A stretch of DNA of 64,000 bases from Diphasiastrum complanatum (GCA_029204225.1 CM055107.1:27186572-27250571), one strand, 5' to 3'. Positions 22,801-37,800 are shown, numbered from the stretch's first letter. Numbers and translations are program-made. Notes: generated from the sequence alone by a model not told the origin.

Positions 22801-25800
22801 GCAGTCTTCTAACCTTATCTAGGTTCCCTTATCCTAAGGCATTATATTCATAAAGGATATATAACACTAACTAGACCTGCAACTATTGATGCCTCGCAGT
22901 TCTTTAATGTTTTTAAAATCTTCAAAATACATTTAAGATTATTGGAACTTGGTTCCTAATTTGGGCCCTAATATTTGAATTTTCATATTTTCCTCCAAGT
23001 GAAATTGAAGGAAGGTAGCTTTCACTTAGTGTAAAAGCCGGTATGGCTATTCATTATTCAGTCATAAATTTGGAGTCTTGAGCTCTTTGTAGGGGAGTTC
23101 CATCTTTTTGTAGGAGATCTGCTTAAGCTGTCGGAAAACATTTATTTCATTAGTCTTCTTTGTTAGAGAATACTTGTGAATGATTATTTGTTGCTTTTGT
23201 GAATGATACTTGCTATCTTTGCTGAATATGTAGATGCGTTCTTAAGTTGGTAATAGAGCACTTCTCTGGTACACCATAGCACTTCTTTGTTCAGAATAGT
23301 AGCCCTTTGTTATGATGCTACTTCTTTTCATCCCACATATTTATTTCAAGCTATGTCACTTGTGAGTACTCTTTAACACAAGTGTTTTGATTAGTTGCCA
23401 CCATGCCGACTTTTTTCTTCTATTGCATCCTATCCATTTCCTGCTACGACTTCTTCTATTGATACCCAATATACTTCCTCGTTCTTCCCCTTCCCCTTGT
23501 CGTGTTGTTTTTCATCAGTGGTCTAATGAAGAGATGCATGAAATTTATACCAAAAACCTATTTTAGGTGTAAAAGTTTAGACCACTTTTCTAGAAATTGC
23601 ACACAACCATCTACCCAAACAACTCTTGTTCATTTTCATTCAGTAGATGATTCTGAGGATCTTGAGTTTGAGATTTATCTTAATGAAGCTCCCATTCATT
23701 TTGATTTTCCTGATGTCGCCGAATGTCTCGCTCACCTTGCCATGCCACTTGAGCTAGCAAACACTGTCCACTTCATCTTCGCATACATATTCGTGTTATT
23801 GGTAGAGAATTCACTGCTCATGTTGAATCTGGTAGTACACATTCTTTTCTTGGCACACGTGTTGTGTCCAATATCAGCCACTCCTATTCCAGTTCCTATT
23901 CCTTTGAGCGTTGAGGTTGCCAATTCTTACACTTTTCGGAGCACAATTATGTTTTCTGCTCTCCCTTATTGTATAGGTGATTGTACTGGACAGGGTGATT
24001 TCATATCATTCGCATTGGGCTTTATGATATCATCTTAGGAGTTGATTGGTTTGTTTCTTTAGGCAATGTTACTTTGATCTTACACAATAGAGTATCTCTA
24101 TTATCCATAATGGGACTTTTGATATCTTTTCATGGTATCCATTCTGCAACTAACTTTTCCCTTATTTCCGCTAAATGATTTATACATTCCTTACCTAAAG
24201 CTCATCAGGTGGCTTTATTACATGTTCGTGTTGTGCCTTCCACTCCTACACTAGCTTCTGCTATTTCCTTACCAAGTAAGGTTTTATTATAGAAATATTA
24301 GTATGTTTTTATAGTCCTCGTCTTTACCTCCATTTTGAGATATCAATCATCGTATTGATTTACCTCTCGGTTCCGCTCCTACTTCACGTCGTCCTTATGA
24401 CTAGACAAAAACAAGTCGAGATGCACACCCAGATTATTGACTTATTACCACGAGACCTCATTGTTCCTAGTCAGAGTCCCTTTGGTGCTCCGTTTTTCTT
24501 GGTTGATAAATAAAAAAGATTGTTCCGTCTTTGCATTGATTACCATGCGGGTGGTATATTTATAGTTTATATAGTGAGAAAGTTTGGACAGGTCCAGAAG
24601 GTGTCAAAACCATACTTCTATTATCACACACATTTCCTCGAGATAGGAGATACATGGAATCCTCTTCTACGTTGCTTCTAGGATATGGGCCTATCTAATT
24701 GTCTCAAATATACTTTCATGGAGTTTCAGATCTCATTACATCTACTTCAAGTGGAGAAAGGGAAATCTTGTGAGGTTTCCATAGAGGAACCTATTTTCCA
24801 CTTATGTACATTGGGAGAAGTACAAATAGAGGACTTTATCTTCCGTTGGCCAAGGTGTTATAAAATCAAAAGGATGTATCACTGCTTGAGCCTAGCCAAT
24901 GCTCATTGCTCTTGTTTGAGAACCAAATTGTGTTGCCTTGATGTTACATGGGATGTTCCGTTTTACAGGCGACATATGCCACTCTTCTCTTTCTAAGATT
25001 TTGATGTGGTTTTATATCGCATCCTTCTTCTCCAGTTGACGACCTTAAATAGAGAAAACCAGAGCCTCATACTCAAAGGATGAGGCACATATCCCCACTA
25101 GGCATTTGAGACTAGTAATGTCGATGTCACCCCCATGCCCACGAGCCTCGTAGCATATACAGAGGAAGCCATAGTTTCAAACTCAAAGGATGATGCACAT
25201 AAAATGCATTATTATAAAAAAATGGATAAATTCAAATTTACTAGAGTCTGGTGTAAAGCTACTTCATTGTGGTCATTTCAGTGAGAAAGGAACATGATGC
25301 TATTTCAAGGTTACACACTAATTCACATTATCTAAGATCATAGACATGGAAGTTGAATCGACCAAAGTTGCATTGGGAGTAATGAGTTTGTCTCCTTTGC
25401 TGGAAAGAAGAAGTGGAGATGGAATGGCATCATCTCATGGAATACAAGGGCCTAGAAGCTTTTCCAAGAGATCTCACAATTACACAATGCCTTTTTTTTT
25501 TATAAAAAAGACTTATGATTTTTTGAAAGCTTCATAAAAAGCTCGTATACATAAAAATTATACTAGTCTTTATTGGACCTGTATTCTTCTAGAATTGGGA
25601 CTTGTTTAAACTACAAGTTATGCTTATAAAGAATGACATGATCTCATGGAATGCGAGAGTCAACAAACTGTGCAGACAAAGTTTTAGGGATTTTTCTGCA
25701 ATGTCATGTAGTGTCTACATGACTTAGCCCATTATACACCCTTGTAGACTTCATTTCTCAAGCTCACATACCTGGAAATATTCTACTAGTTTTTGTTGAG

Positions 25801-28800
25801 CACATAAGTTTCTAGTAAGTACACTATTTAATGTAGAAAATAAGTCTTTGTACATGGCTATGTTTCAGTTGATCCCATATACCATTGGTCTTAATATCTT
25901 GTGGGTGCTTTGTTCGTCACTACATGATTGATTGCATCTCTTTTTTATTTTGCTTTGGCACACTGTCATAGACTTTACATTGATGTATGCATACATTTAA
26001 GAGGTTCAATATGACAATTATTCTTTTTTTGTCATTCAGTTTCATGCATGTGACAATAATTTTGCTCTTTTATCTTGTTTTATCATCTTGTTTTCATGAA
26101 CTGAATTTCATCAAGCAAACACAATCACTTTGTTCTGTTGTAGGTCAATAATTGCGGTGAGATTTGAATTTGGATCAATATGATGATCTTTGACGCAGGT
26201 TTGGGCAGTATTAAAGCCTGGATTTTTAGCCTTCCTAGAAGATCCTTTCATTGCCAAACCTCTTGACATCATCATCTTTGATGTTCTAGCTGATGGTAGT
26301 GCTGAAGGGCATATATCATTGGCCAAGTTGAGCAAGGAGCGCAACCCTTTAGCTTTTGGCTTTGTTGTGAGTAGATAAAATTCTCTTGCTCTTGTTTTAA
26401 TTATACAATATATTTTATCAAGATTAATAAGTAGCTTGGTTTCCTTTGTACATTTTTGCTTGATATGTTTGCTTGAATGCATTCTTGCTGCTTCAGACAG
26501 TACAGAAAAGTGTCAAATTTGGATCAGTCATTGATGGTTGTGGACATATTTAAGGTTATGCTCTATGCGTTTGCTAGGTTACATGTGGTAACCGAACTGT
26601 GAAGGTTCGAACAAAGCATGCTGGTGCTGCGAGGGATTGGGTGGCTGCAATCAATGATGCAGGCTTGCGACCTCCTGAAGGCTGGTGCCATCCTCATCGT
26701 TTTGGCTCTTTTGCTCCACCGAGGGGTATTGTTCCAGATAGTAGTGAAGCCCAATGGTTTGTAGATGGCAAGGCTGCATTTGAGGCAATTGCATCTGCAA
26801 TTGAAGATGCTAAGTCCCAGGTGAATGGCAAGTCTTTACCAAGTCGCTGAATCGAGAACTTGAAAAGGCAACTGTGTGCTTATAGAGCTGATTCATCATT
26901 ATTGATCATGATATTTTTGTAGATATTTATAGCTGGATGGTGGCTTTGTCCGGAGCTGTATATGCGGCGTCCATTTGCAATGTTTGAGTCATCTCGGTTA
27001 GACTCCCTTTTGGAGGCCAAGGCAAAAGAAGGAGTGCAGGTATTTGTTTGTTATACAGGCGCTTGTCTTCTTGATGTATGGCTGAAAACAAGGATGTTGG
27101 GACAACCATCAAGAAAGTTCATAGCAAATGTCATAAGTCTCTGATGCTGTTATTGCTGTAGGAATAGTTACGGAGCAAGGCTTGCTCTTTGGAGTAATTG
27201 CTATATGACAGGACTATGCTGATGACATCCTTTTGGCCTATTTCAGTCATCCTGGATTTATATATCAAGCATGTTCATTGTCTGGTTAGATTCATTCCTA
27301 GTTTGTGTTCGGTCAATGTGAAGTTGGTGCTAGAGATCCGACTACACTTGCTCAGAACATGTTTCTTAGCTTTCAAAAATTTGCGTGTCTCAAAACCTTT
27401 TTGCAATGATTGCATTCTGAAAGATCAACTATTGTCAGTCAATATAACTCCCTACTGCGTATCTATCCCTTTTCTGTTGTCTTTTAGCAAATGATAAAAC
27501 AAAAGAAGCTTCAGAAAATGTAATTTTGAAACTAGATGCTTCAGCAAATGTTCTGTTCTTTTGACACATAAATGTCAAACTTTATAGTGTTGTGGTACAA
27601 ACCTTTCAGAGCTCTAGAAGAGTACCAAATTCAGAGTGCTATTTTAAACTGAATCAGAGGCCAGCTAACTGCCATGATATTACTGTGATCACACCCAATG
27701 TTCTGAATAACATATTGATTGTTGGATGTCTGCTACATTTGCACATGCCTAATCATACAAGCTTTTGCCAATAATTCTTTTCCATCATATTCTGTACAGT
27801 CAATGATTTGTTCGTTTGATTCTGTTGGTGCATAGGAGTTCCTTGGAATGGTCTTGAAATTTTTATCTAGCATTTTCTTCACTGCTCATCTCATTCCTAT
27901 TTGTCATCTTAGTTTTCCACTCTAACTTTGCCTTGACACAGGTGTATGTGCTTTTATACAAGGAAGTGGCCCTTGCATTGAAAATCAACAGCCTGTATAG
28001 TAAAAGGCGCCTTCTGGCCATCCATGAGAACATTCGAGTATTGCGTTTTCCTGATCATTTTGCATCAGGTGTATATTTATGGTGCGTCTTGTTACTTTCT
28101 ACTAAATTGACGTGCCTTGTATCAACATGATTGAACTAAACAGGAACTGAGTAGCACAAGACAACAAAAAGTGCTGTGGGCTGCTCCAGTACCAGGAAAT
28201 TTTGAAATTTTGAAACACATTAACATTGAAATTGTACATTTTTACTAAGAAATTGGGTCCATCATATTCAACTAGAGACACCGAGCAAATGATGCTCACC
28301 TGTGAGAACAACCCAGTGGTCTTCTGAGTTAGATAGGAAGACTAGGGAATGGAGATGCTTTGCAGTTTATCATGCATATTTTCACCAAAAGATCTAGCAA
28401 CTTTTGTAGGTCACACCATGAAAAGCTTGTCATCGTGGACCAGCACGTTTCTTTCCTTGGAGGACTAGATTTGTGTTTTGGGAGGTATGATACTCCACAA
28501 CATGTATTGCACGACTACCCTCCAACAATCTGGCCGGGCAAGGATTACTACAATCCAAGGTACTCCACTTGTAGGGCATATATCATTACAAAGTACGATA
28601 AATATGATTTTGTTTTCTGTGTTGTGGTATTATGCTGGTGGAAACACTGATCCAGCAATTTAAAAAGGTTTTGATTAGTCTTAGCATTTTTTAACTTCTT
28701 TGGCTAAGATGACAGAGAGTCAGAGCCTGGTTCATGGGAGGATGCTATGAAAGATGAGCTCGATCGCCAAAGGCTGCCTCGCATGCCTTGGCACGATGCT

Positions 28801-31800
28801 CATATAGCTCTTTGGGGTCCTGCTTGTCGAGATGTAGCAAGACATTTTGTTCAAAGATGGAATCATGCAAAGGTGACTATATAATCTAAATCTCACCTAT
28901 TGTTTACAGTCCACTGATGCCATCTCAAATGAATGCTATGTCCAAGCGTTCCTAAATTATGCTGTGTATGTTTTGATAATGAACTTCAAATGATTTTTCA
29001 ATGAATTTGAGAATAAATAGCATAACCTTGCATGTTTCAGCTGGTTTACTATTATATGAACACAGCATAATTTGTCACAAACACTTGAACAGAGGCAGAA
29101 GGCACCTAATGAGCAAGCAATTCCTTTGCTGCTGCCACACCATCATATGATCATTCCTCACTATTTAAGTGAGAATGAAACAACAGATGCAATGAATGAG
29201 GAGGTAGAAGACAGCTTGCAACAAAGTCCTTTTCTTGGTTCTGCAAGGTCGTCTGTCCAGGACCTCCCTTTTCTTCTGCCTGCAGAGGATACTCCAGAAG
29301 GTGATCATCAAAAAAGTGTGAATGCTTCAAAAGCCAGGCAAAGAGAGTCGATCAGCAAGGCTTTGAAGTTTGGCACATCTTTGTATGAACAACGCTTAGT
29401 TCGACGCCGTGAAAATGCATCTTCTTTTTGGGCGGTAAATGGATTAGAGGGTAAATCTCACTTAGACTTGCAGATGCAAGAGTTTGTGGATAATGGAGAC
29501 AATCAAGAACTAAGAAGAAACCTGCAGCTTTCAGAGAAGCAGGTGAGCCTCCCCATACAGACAGATGGTTCATTTAAAAGTAGAGAATGGTGGGACGTGG
29601 ATGCGCAGGATAGACAGGTCCCCAACACAGAATGGGGTGATGTTGGCCCACGAGTTCAATGTTGTTGCCAGGTACATGTGCAAGTTTATTGTGAAAATAA
29701 TTGAAGGATAACGACTTGAGTGTGTTTCTCAGTGTTAAGAATATAATCTTCAGTGTGACTGCACTTAATGAAAAGAATTGTGTTGATTGATTAGGTTGTC
29801 AGGAGTGTTGGGCAATGGTCTGCAGGCACAAGCCAGTTGGAGGAAAAAAGTATTCACGATGCCTATTGTTCACTCATTGGTAAAGCTGAACATCTCATTT
29901 ATATTGAGGTCAGTTTTTTTCTCAATTTTTTTTTTCTGCAGATGATTACTGTGCTACGTCCATGGTTGCTGTGTGGCAGTGTACGGTTATCCTTGGCTTT
30001 GGAAAAAATTAGCGAATTGGCAGAACTTATGTAATTGTTTAACTTATGGTAATTTTTGAAATTTTTCTAAACACTATAGGGACCATATTTTTGTTAGATA
30101 CTACTAATTGTATTGGCCCTATTTCCAGGAGACCCTAATGGGATTTCCTAGAACACGATCCAGAAGTGCCATGCAACGTTGCTATATATATAGATATGTG
30201 TGTGTGTGTGTCTGTGAAATATATTAAGTATATTACATAAATAACATATAATATTATAACTATGTATAATATAGTGTACCCGTTCCGGAACGGAACACGT
30301 TCCAGAACGTGTTCCGTTCCGGAACTTCACCAAATTTTTTTTACAATAGTACGTTCCTTTTTAACAAAGGAATCAAAGTATTAAGGATGATTTGGATCCA
30401 TAGCGATTTCAGAGCACTAGGATCCATGGGAGCCTCTGGCGAAGCTGGTCCAATGCACTTCGGGGGCCTGCAACATGCTCTTTGCAATGCTCTTCCTCTT
30501 TTTCTTTGCGGGTGCCGGTGTAGCCATGGCTTCTTTCGCTGAAAGCTCTCTCTTACATTGTGATTCAGGCCATCTTTCTCAGCTGAAGCCGAGAGATGAC
30601 AAAAGTAAAATGATCAAACCCAGTTTGCAGAAGGGGAAACCCGCTATGACTGCTTGCGCAGTGTGAATGCGAGTGATCAGTTAGAATAACTTAGAAAGTA
30701 AGAACATGGCGATTCTTGGATTTACGTGAGCTTAAGAACGTGACTCAGATAGCGATTCTAGGATCAGCAAGAGGTACAACCTACAGGTTGGCAACAAACA
30801 CACCATGAGGCAACCACTAGACTTCATCCCCTTTTGTTACAGTGGATACCCTGCATTTTCCTTGGCCGACACCACCATTTTCCTTGACATGATGAGGGAG
30901 ATTGCAGCTTGTGATGGCACTTGGAGACCCCCCACACACAAGGCTCTTCGTACGCGCCATTTGAGAGAGAAGGATGCATGCATCACGAGAGAGCTCAGCC
31001 CCATATGATATGCTTGGGCCACATATGGTTGCTCTATCTTATCGGATTTGTGGACTGATATTAGGCACATGCCTATTATCAACATTCCGGTTTCATGTCC
31101 GCTTGGCACTATATTTCTCAAGGGGATGGATAATTCCCGAGATGGCGTTGTTGAGTTGGGAAAGCTTATATATGAGCATATGCATGCAACAGTCATCGAT
31201 GTGTGGGGCACAACATGTGGTGTAGGTGGTCACCGACAATGCCAACAACTATGTGGCTGTGGGTGTGCTTTTGGAGTGGGATTATCCTGTTATCGTATGG
31301 ACACCCCGTGTGCAGCACACTGCATCGATCTTTTGATGCATGACATAGGAGGCCTCCCTTGGGTTTCCACCATCATATCCAGTGCCATCTTCCTATTCAA
31401 ATTTGTAACCAAGAAGAAGAGGGCCCTTGCCATTTTAGGACATATAGCCCGCTGGATCTGAAGAAGCCAACACCCACACGCTTTGCCTACCACTTCGTCG
31501 TGTTGGAGTGGTTGTAGTGATTACCTTTTTGGTTTATGTAGGATGTTAGCTATCCGAGAGAAGTGGCTTGATAGGTGGAATTTCTTCCACAAGCCCATAC
31601 ACGCACTTGCTCATTTGCTTCACTCTATGTGAGCTTCCAAGCACTCGTGTAATTGTCAATACCTTGTTTGTGCTTTTTGATGACTCGTTCATTTCAAGAA
31701 TTTGACAATCTCCTGTCTTTCTGCAGGCCATGGCCCCTTGTTGCGTAGGGTCGAGAGACAAACGTTGGATTTTGAGCGCAGACAAGGATGTCTCATTGGA

Positions 31801-34800
31801 TCTAAAGGTGAGTATGGCGAATTTTTGCCAGAGTTGCTCACATGGTGGGGTGTGGTGTGGTGTGCAAATCTACCTCTGATATTACTGCTCCTACTACTCG
31901 CATCCTTGCTCAAGATTGTTCTGCTTCGGCTTGTGAGCGAAACTAGAGCACTTGGTCTCTCATGCACACAAAGAGACACAATAGGCTTAGCATTTCCCAG
32001 CTCAACAGGATGGTATATTGCACAATGAACTTGAGGCTATCTAGACACATGCACAGAGATGGTACACCTAGGCACCTAGGCAATTGAATGACGAGGAAGT
32101 GCCTTACATCCATGGTGTTACGAGCTCGTAACCAGTGCCGAACCCTAGAGAACACAGATAGGTCAGATACCACAGTCAGGGTCATGTCCAGCGTACATGA
32201 CCAATAGGGCAAGACAGTGTGAGTAGTGTGCCCCAGCACGGTCCATAGCCATGGCGGGCCTAACACAGTCTAGGGACCCTGTCAGCAGGATAGGGCCTCT
32301 AGTTGGGTCTCGACGTGCAGTCGGCCACGTTAGTGACACGTGGCCGACACTTGGCAGTTGCATGCTACCAGTCCTCACATTGGGCTAGGAGGGCCTTACT
32401 CTATATCAGGGGGTAGGCAAGGTTGGGTGGATCAGTTAGTGTTTGCCGTACTGTGGTGTTAGGATCTATTACACTGGTATCAGAGCCATCTCCATCTTTG
32501 GGAGCTTAGTAGTAGCAGTAGAGAAAGCTATCAGAGGATAGGAAAGATCTCTCAGTTTCTCAGAAAAGATTAGAGGAGGAGAATCGCTGTAGGTGTAGCC
32601 TTCAAACTTCTGATTTTCACTGAGAAATCACAGTAGTAAGGAGTCAGATTCCATGTGTGTAGGTAGCTCGCTGGAAAAGCAGTTGTTCTTCACAGATTTC
32701 AGAAAGTTTTCTACATATTTTCCAGCGGGATCAGGGTAGGAAGAAGTAAGCACCTCCATCGCTGTACATTCAGAGATTAGCATCAGATTTCCAGGGGAAA
32801 AATTTGTAGTTCTCAGCGAATTTGAAGCCAAAAAGGAAGAGCAGGGTCAGCGCTGCCAGTGCTTCTGAAAATCCAGATTTTGGACAAGTTTTTGGGACCC
32901 AACTTCAGATTTTTGGAGCAATAGTTTTCCTACCAGATCAGCGAGCAAGGGGCTTCTGAAATTTCAGAATTCAGAAGTGTGTTTGGACTTCAGATTTGCC
33001 TTTTTGTGGACAAATAGAGATGCTGTCAAACCAGCGAGGGGGGATAGCAAAAGTTTCAGATCTTTTTGCACTTTTTCCAACCTCTATTCAGATTTTTCAG
33101 AACCACAGGTCTGAAAGCAGTTGAGGAAGAGCTGAGAAGGTTTTTCTTGATTCTCTCTGTGGAAGTACAGTCTCAGAAAGAGCTAAGTTTTCTTTCCCTC
33201 CTTGTACAGTTGTAAATTAGTCTTTTGACTTTTTTTCATCAGACGTTAAGGTACCTCTTTTTCAGTTCTGAAAATGACCACTCCTCAGGGACTTGATCAA
33301 CCCCCGGAGAGAGGCTTCGATGAACTTGAAACAGAAGCCTTGGCTTACAGTAAAGGGAAAGAACCTATGGAAATGGAAGAACAGGAACAGTTCGCCGAAG
33401 AACTCGACGAACTAGTTACCAAGGAGCAGTTTCTCCAATTGGTAACAGAAGTGGATGAACTGAAGTTGGCATTAGCCAATTTCAAGTCCAGTGTGGACGA
33501 CTCGTTCGCTGAACTCAAAAGCTTGATTTTGAGTTCCGCGAAAGGAAGCCTTCCCTCCACTTCTCAGTTGTCCCCTTCTCCACTTCCATCAGTTTCGGGT
33601 GAGACTTTACGGTCTCACCCTAATGTTTTTAAAGATTTAAAGCCTCCTACTTTTAATGGGGAAGAGAAGGATAGAAATGTAGACATTCTACAAACCTTCC
33701 TTAGCAAATGGAAGAACATTCTTGCTCTTAAACAGACCCCTGACCATTTGCAAGCTATTGAGGCCAGTCTTTCCTTAGGGCCCATGGCCTATAAGTGGTG
33801 GTTAAATCTCCAAGAGACTGGGCAGACTCCCAGGTCATGGAAAGCTTTTGAAGAAGCCTTCCTAAGAGAATTCCTACCTGAAAATGAACTTGATAGAGCT
33901 TGGGAAGCCTGGGAAAGAACGGTAATGGACAAGTCCCTCATCCAATATATCTCGCAGAATCGAGAAGCAATTTTAAAGATTAAAAATATGGATGATTATC
34001 AGAAAATCACGGGATTTGTCCTTGGCCTCAAAGATGAATATAAAGTAGAGGTCCAGAGAAACTCGCCTACTACCCTTGAGAAAGCTCTCAGATATGCTCA
34101 AATCTACGATGATTCAGTGGGTAGGAAGAGGCCGAGACAACAGCCCCTTTCTGAGCAGCCTCCTCAGAAAGACTTTCAATTCAAAAAGAAATTTTTAAAA
34201 AGAAAGAAAGAAGAAAATTTAAAAGTGAAGCTCCTCAGAAACGCCCTTCACTCATACAGCTCTTAAAACCAGATGATTTTGAGAAAGCCAAACAAAAACG
34301 TTTGTGCTTTGTGTGTATGGGCAAGGGACACACAGTTAGACAGTGTCCCAAGGGGCCTTTCACAAAAAAAGATAAAAAAGATAAGAAACAAGTTCATCTT
34401 GTTCAGACTGTATGTTTCCCCAGTGACTCGGCAGCTTCCGAGATAAGAGTGTATCATGAAGATCATGAACACTGTTGCCAGCTGACTTCTGCAATGCTAG
34501 CGAGACCCTTCAGCTTTGGGCTGCATGACCTAGTACGTATGCATGGGAAAGTTGGTAACCAGTTAGTAAGAGTTATGGTGGATGATGGGGCAACCCATAA
34601 TTTCATCAACTACAACCTGGTCAAAAAGCTTAAACTACCAGAAGTACCTAGTCAGCATAGGTACATAGTTTCACTAGCTAAGGGTGAAGATAAAAAAATA
34701 TGGGAAACCATGGTTAGTAATACCAAGATGAAATAAACTTTCAGATAATGCACCTGGATCGCACAGACATAGTTCTCGGGAGAGATTGGCTCTACAGTTT

Positions 34801-37800
34801 AGGACCTTCTCTCCACAGAAATTGAACACCCTTAGCTTTCAGCATAAAGGCCGAGAGATCCAATTGCATGGGGAGCATGATGTTCCCAACAGTCCTATGG
34901 TCTGCAGTTCAGAGCTCTGTCAGCTAATCGGAGACGAAGACCATAAGGTATTCTTATGTGACTTTCAGTTTATTCCCGAAGTTTCTATTTCCAGTTCTAT
35001 ACATCATAAAATCAGTAAATTAGAAACTTTATTGTCTAAATTTAAAGATGTTTTTCCTGAAGATATGCCACATGGTTTACCACCTAGCAAAGAGGTAGAT
35101 CATGTAATAAACCTAGTACCAGGTAAAAAGCACCTGTTTCTAAACCTCCGTATCGGGTCAGCCGAACAGAGGATGAAGAAATAACTAGGCAGTTAACAGA
35201 TTATCTGGGGAAAGGCCAATTTCAGACCAGTAGTTCACCATGGGCCTCACCAGTCCTATTGGTGAAAAAGAAAGAGGGGTCTATGCGTCTTTGCGTAGAT
35301 TACAGAGCCCTCAATAAAGTCACAATTAAGAATAAGTACCCTATGCCTCGAGCAGACGAGTTATTTGATCAACTCGACGGGGCTAAGTTTTTCAGTAAAA
35401 TAGACCTCAGATCGGGATATCATCAAGTCCGTATAAAGTCGGAAGATGTCTCGAAAACAACTTTTAGGACTCGTCACGGTCATTATGAGTTTAAGGTGAT
35501 GCCATTTGGTCTCACAAATGCTCCAGCTACCTTTATGACCTTGATGAACAGTGTCCTCAGACCATACTTGGGTAAGTTTGTAGTCGTATTTTTAGATGAC
35601 ATCCTCGTCTACAGCAAAACGAGAAAGGAGCATCTAAAACACCTCAGAAAGGTGTTTCGAACGCTCAGAAAGCATAAGCTTTATGCTAAACAATCCAAGT
35701 GTGAATTCTTTGTTGAAGAAGTAGCATATTTGGGTCACATTATCTCGTCAGATGGGATTAAGATGGACCCGAATAAAGTTAAAGCCATACTCAGTTGGCT
35801 GAGACCTCAGAATATTTTAGAACTTCAGATCTTTCTTGGTTTGGCGGGATATTACAAACGATTTGTCAAGGGATATGCTCAGATAGCAGTTCCCATGACA
35901 AATCTTCTTAAGGGGAAGGGAAAGGAGTTCATTTGGAGTCCGCACAGCAGGAGAGCTTTGATGCTCTCAAAACAGCCTTAGCTACAGCACCAGTTCTAAA
36001 AGTCGTCGACCCCAATCAGCCATTTGTGGTCGAAATAGATGCTAGCGACTTTGCAGTTGGTGCTGTGCTAACTCAGAGTGGACAACTAGTTGCGTTCGAG
36101 AGTAAAAAACTCGAGCCAGCTCAGCCTAGGTACAGTGCCTATGAAAAGGAACTCTTTTCTATAGTCCATGCCCTTAAGACTTGGAGGCATTATTTGTATG
36201 GTGCCAACTTTGAGGTCCTAACAGACCAATGAGAGTCTCGGATACCTTTGCAATCAACCTGAGCTTAGAGGTCGGAAAGCTCGTTGGGTAGAGTTGATGC
36301 AAGAGTTTGATATGTCTATCAGATATAGACGGGGGAAATTCAATACAGTAGCAGATGCGCCCTTAGCAGAATGCCTATGATAAACGAGTTGAGTTTTACT
36401 CAGATTCGTAATGAGTTACTCGAGTCCTTGAGAAGGAAGTGCCAGCATGATGCATTTTTCTCTACTATTTGGAACTCAGTCCAGAGCAGACAGTTACAGA
36501 CTCCAAAACCAGTTCCCGAGGCTGGTGCCAGTTCATCCAAGAATACGATAGCTTCCATTGAGGATGATCCGAGTATACGTCGTCAGATGACGTTGAGGAT
36601 TCTGAGCCTGTAATACCCCACTGGTTGAGGTCAGTTGACTCAAGGATTCAAATGGAAACAGTATTCCATTCAGGATGAGTACTTGCTCTATAGAGATAGA
36701 GTATGTGTCCCCAATTCAGAGGATTATTGGCAGCAGGTCCTATATGAATGTCATGACAATCCTAGTGCGGGACACCCAGGCATACAGAAGACCTATGAGC
36801 TCCTTCGTAGGCAATTTTTCTGGCTCAGTATGAAAAAGGACGTCCACCAGTATGTAACCAGTTGCTATTTAGACACATGCACAGAGATGGTACACCTAGG
36901 CACCTAGGCAATTGAATGACGAGGAAGTGCCTCACATCCATGGACGAGCTCGTAACCAGTGGTCAGATACCACAGTCAGAGTCGTGTCCAGTGTACACGA
37001 CCAACAGGGCAAGACAGTGTGAGTAGTGTGCCCCAGCACGGTCCATAGCCATGGCGGGCCTAACACGGTCTAGGGACCCTGTCAGCAGGATAGGGCCCCC
37101 AGTCGGGTCTCGACGTGCAGTCGGCCACGTCAGTGACACGTGGCCGACACTTGGCAGTTGCATGCTACCAGTCCTCACACTGGGCTAGGAGGGGCTTACT
37201 CTATATCAGGGGGTAGGCAAGGTTGGGTGGATCAGTTAGTGTTTTCCCTACTGTGGTGTTAGGATCTATTATACATGGACACTGCAGCAGGCCATGCAGA
37301 CACAGACATATGTCCCTATTTATGGGTCTCATCCCATGAGCAACATACCCTACCCTTTGTACATTTTTTTATAGGTCTTTTGGTCTCACTCTGTCTCTCT
37401 TGTTCAGGTTTTGGTTCTACATTAACTGGTAGTACTAAAATTCAGGACATTGTCCTGTTCAGCCTAGTTGGATAATGCTCTCTGATGGTGAGATTAACAT
37501 ATATGAAAATCAGGAGAATGGTTGGAATACAGGTGATGCAAGGAACAAACTTTCAGGCAAGAAACAATTTACATGGGTTTTTGGACTTACATTATATTCT
37601 GGGATGCCATGATGAGAAACTGTGATAGCATTCTTTACCAGATCGATGACTAGATAACATCACACGAGGTGGCTAAGGTACATCCACAATCCCGACTTGA
37701 ATATGACTTTGTTGCAACAAGGAGTTGGCCAGTAGCAATTCATAATTGCATTTACATTCACTGATGTTGGATGGAAGCTTGGAAAGTGTTTGATGAAATG

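Larger units (their letters stand above)
32050..37275 (+). mobile_element. Ty3/gypsy LTR retrotransposon, internally deleted, in intron 13
   Basis: Two similar LTRs (32,050-32,473 and 36,878-37,275) flank gag, protease, RT, RNase H and the start of integrase in sense orientation with the host gene. The primer-binding site TGGTATCAGAGCC (tRNA-Met) is at 32,475. The integrase core and the 3' polypurine tract are deleted: coding sequence runs straight into the 3' LTR. A possible displaced target duplication GACAC lies just left of the 5' LTR and two bases right of the 3' LTR. By eye the LTRs differ at about 15 aligned bases, 12 of them transitions, plus small indels. Confidence 0.93.

Noticed and set aside
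33345-33560. Minus-strand Ser-rich frame
   Set aside because: Antisense shadow of the gypsy gag at 33,274-34,266.
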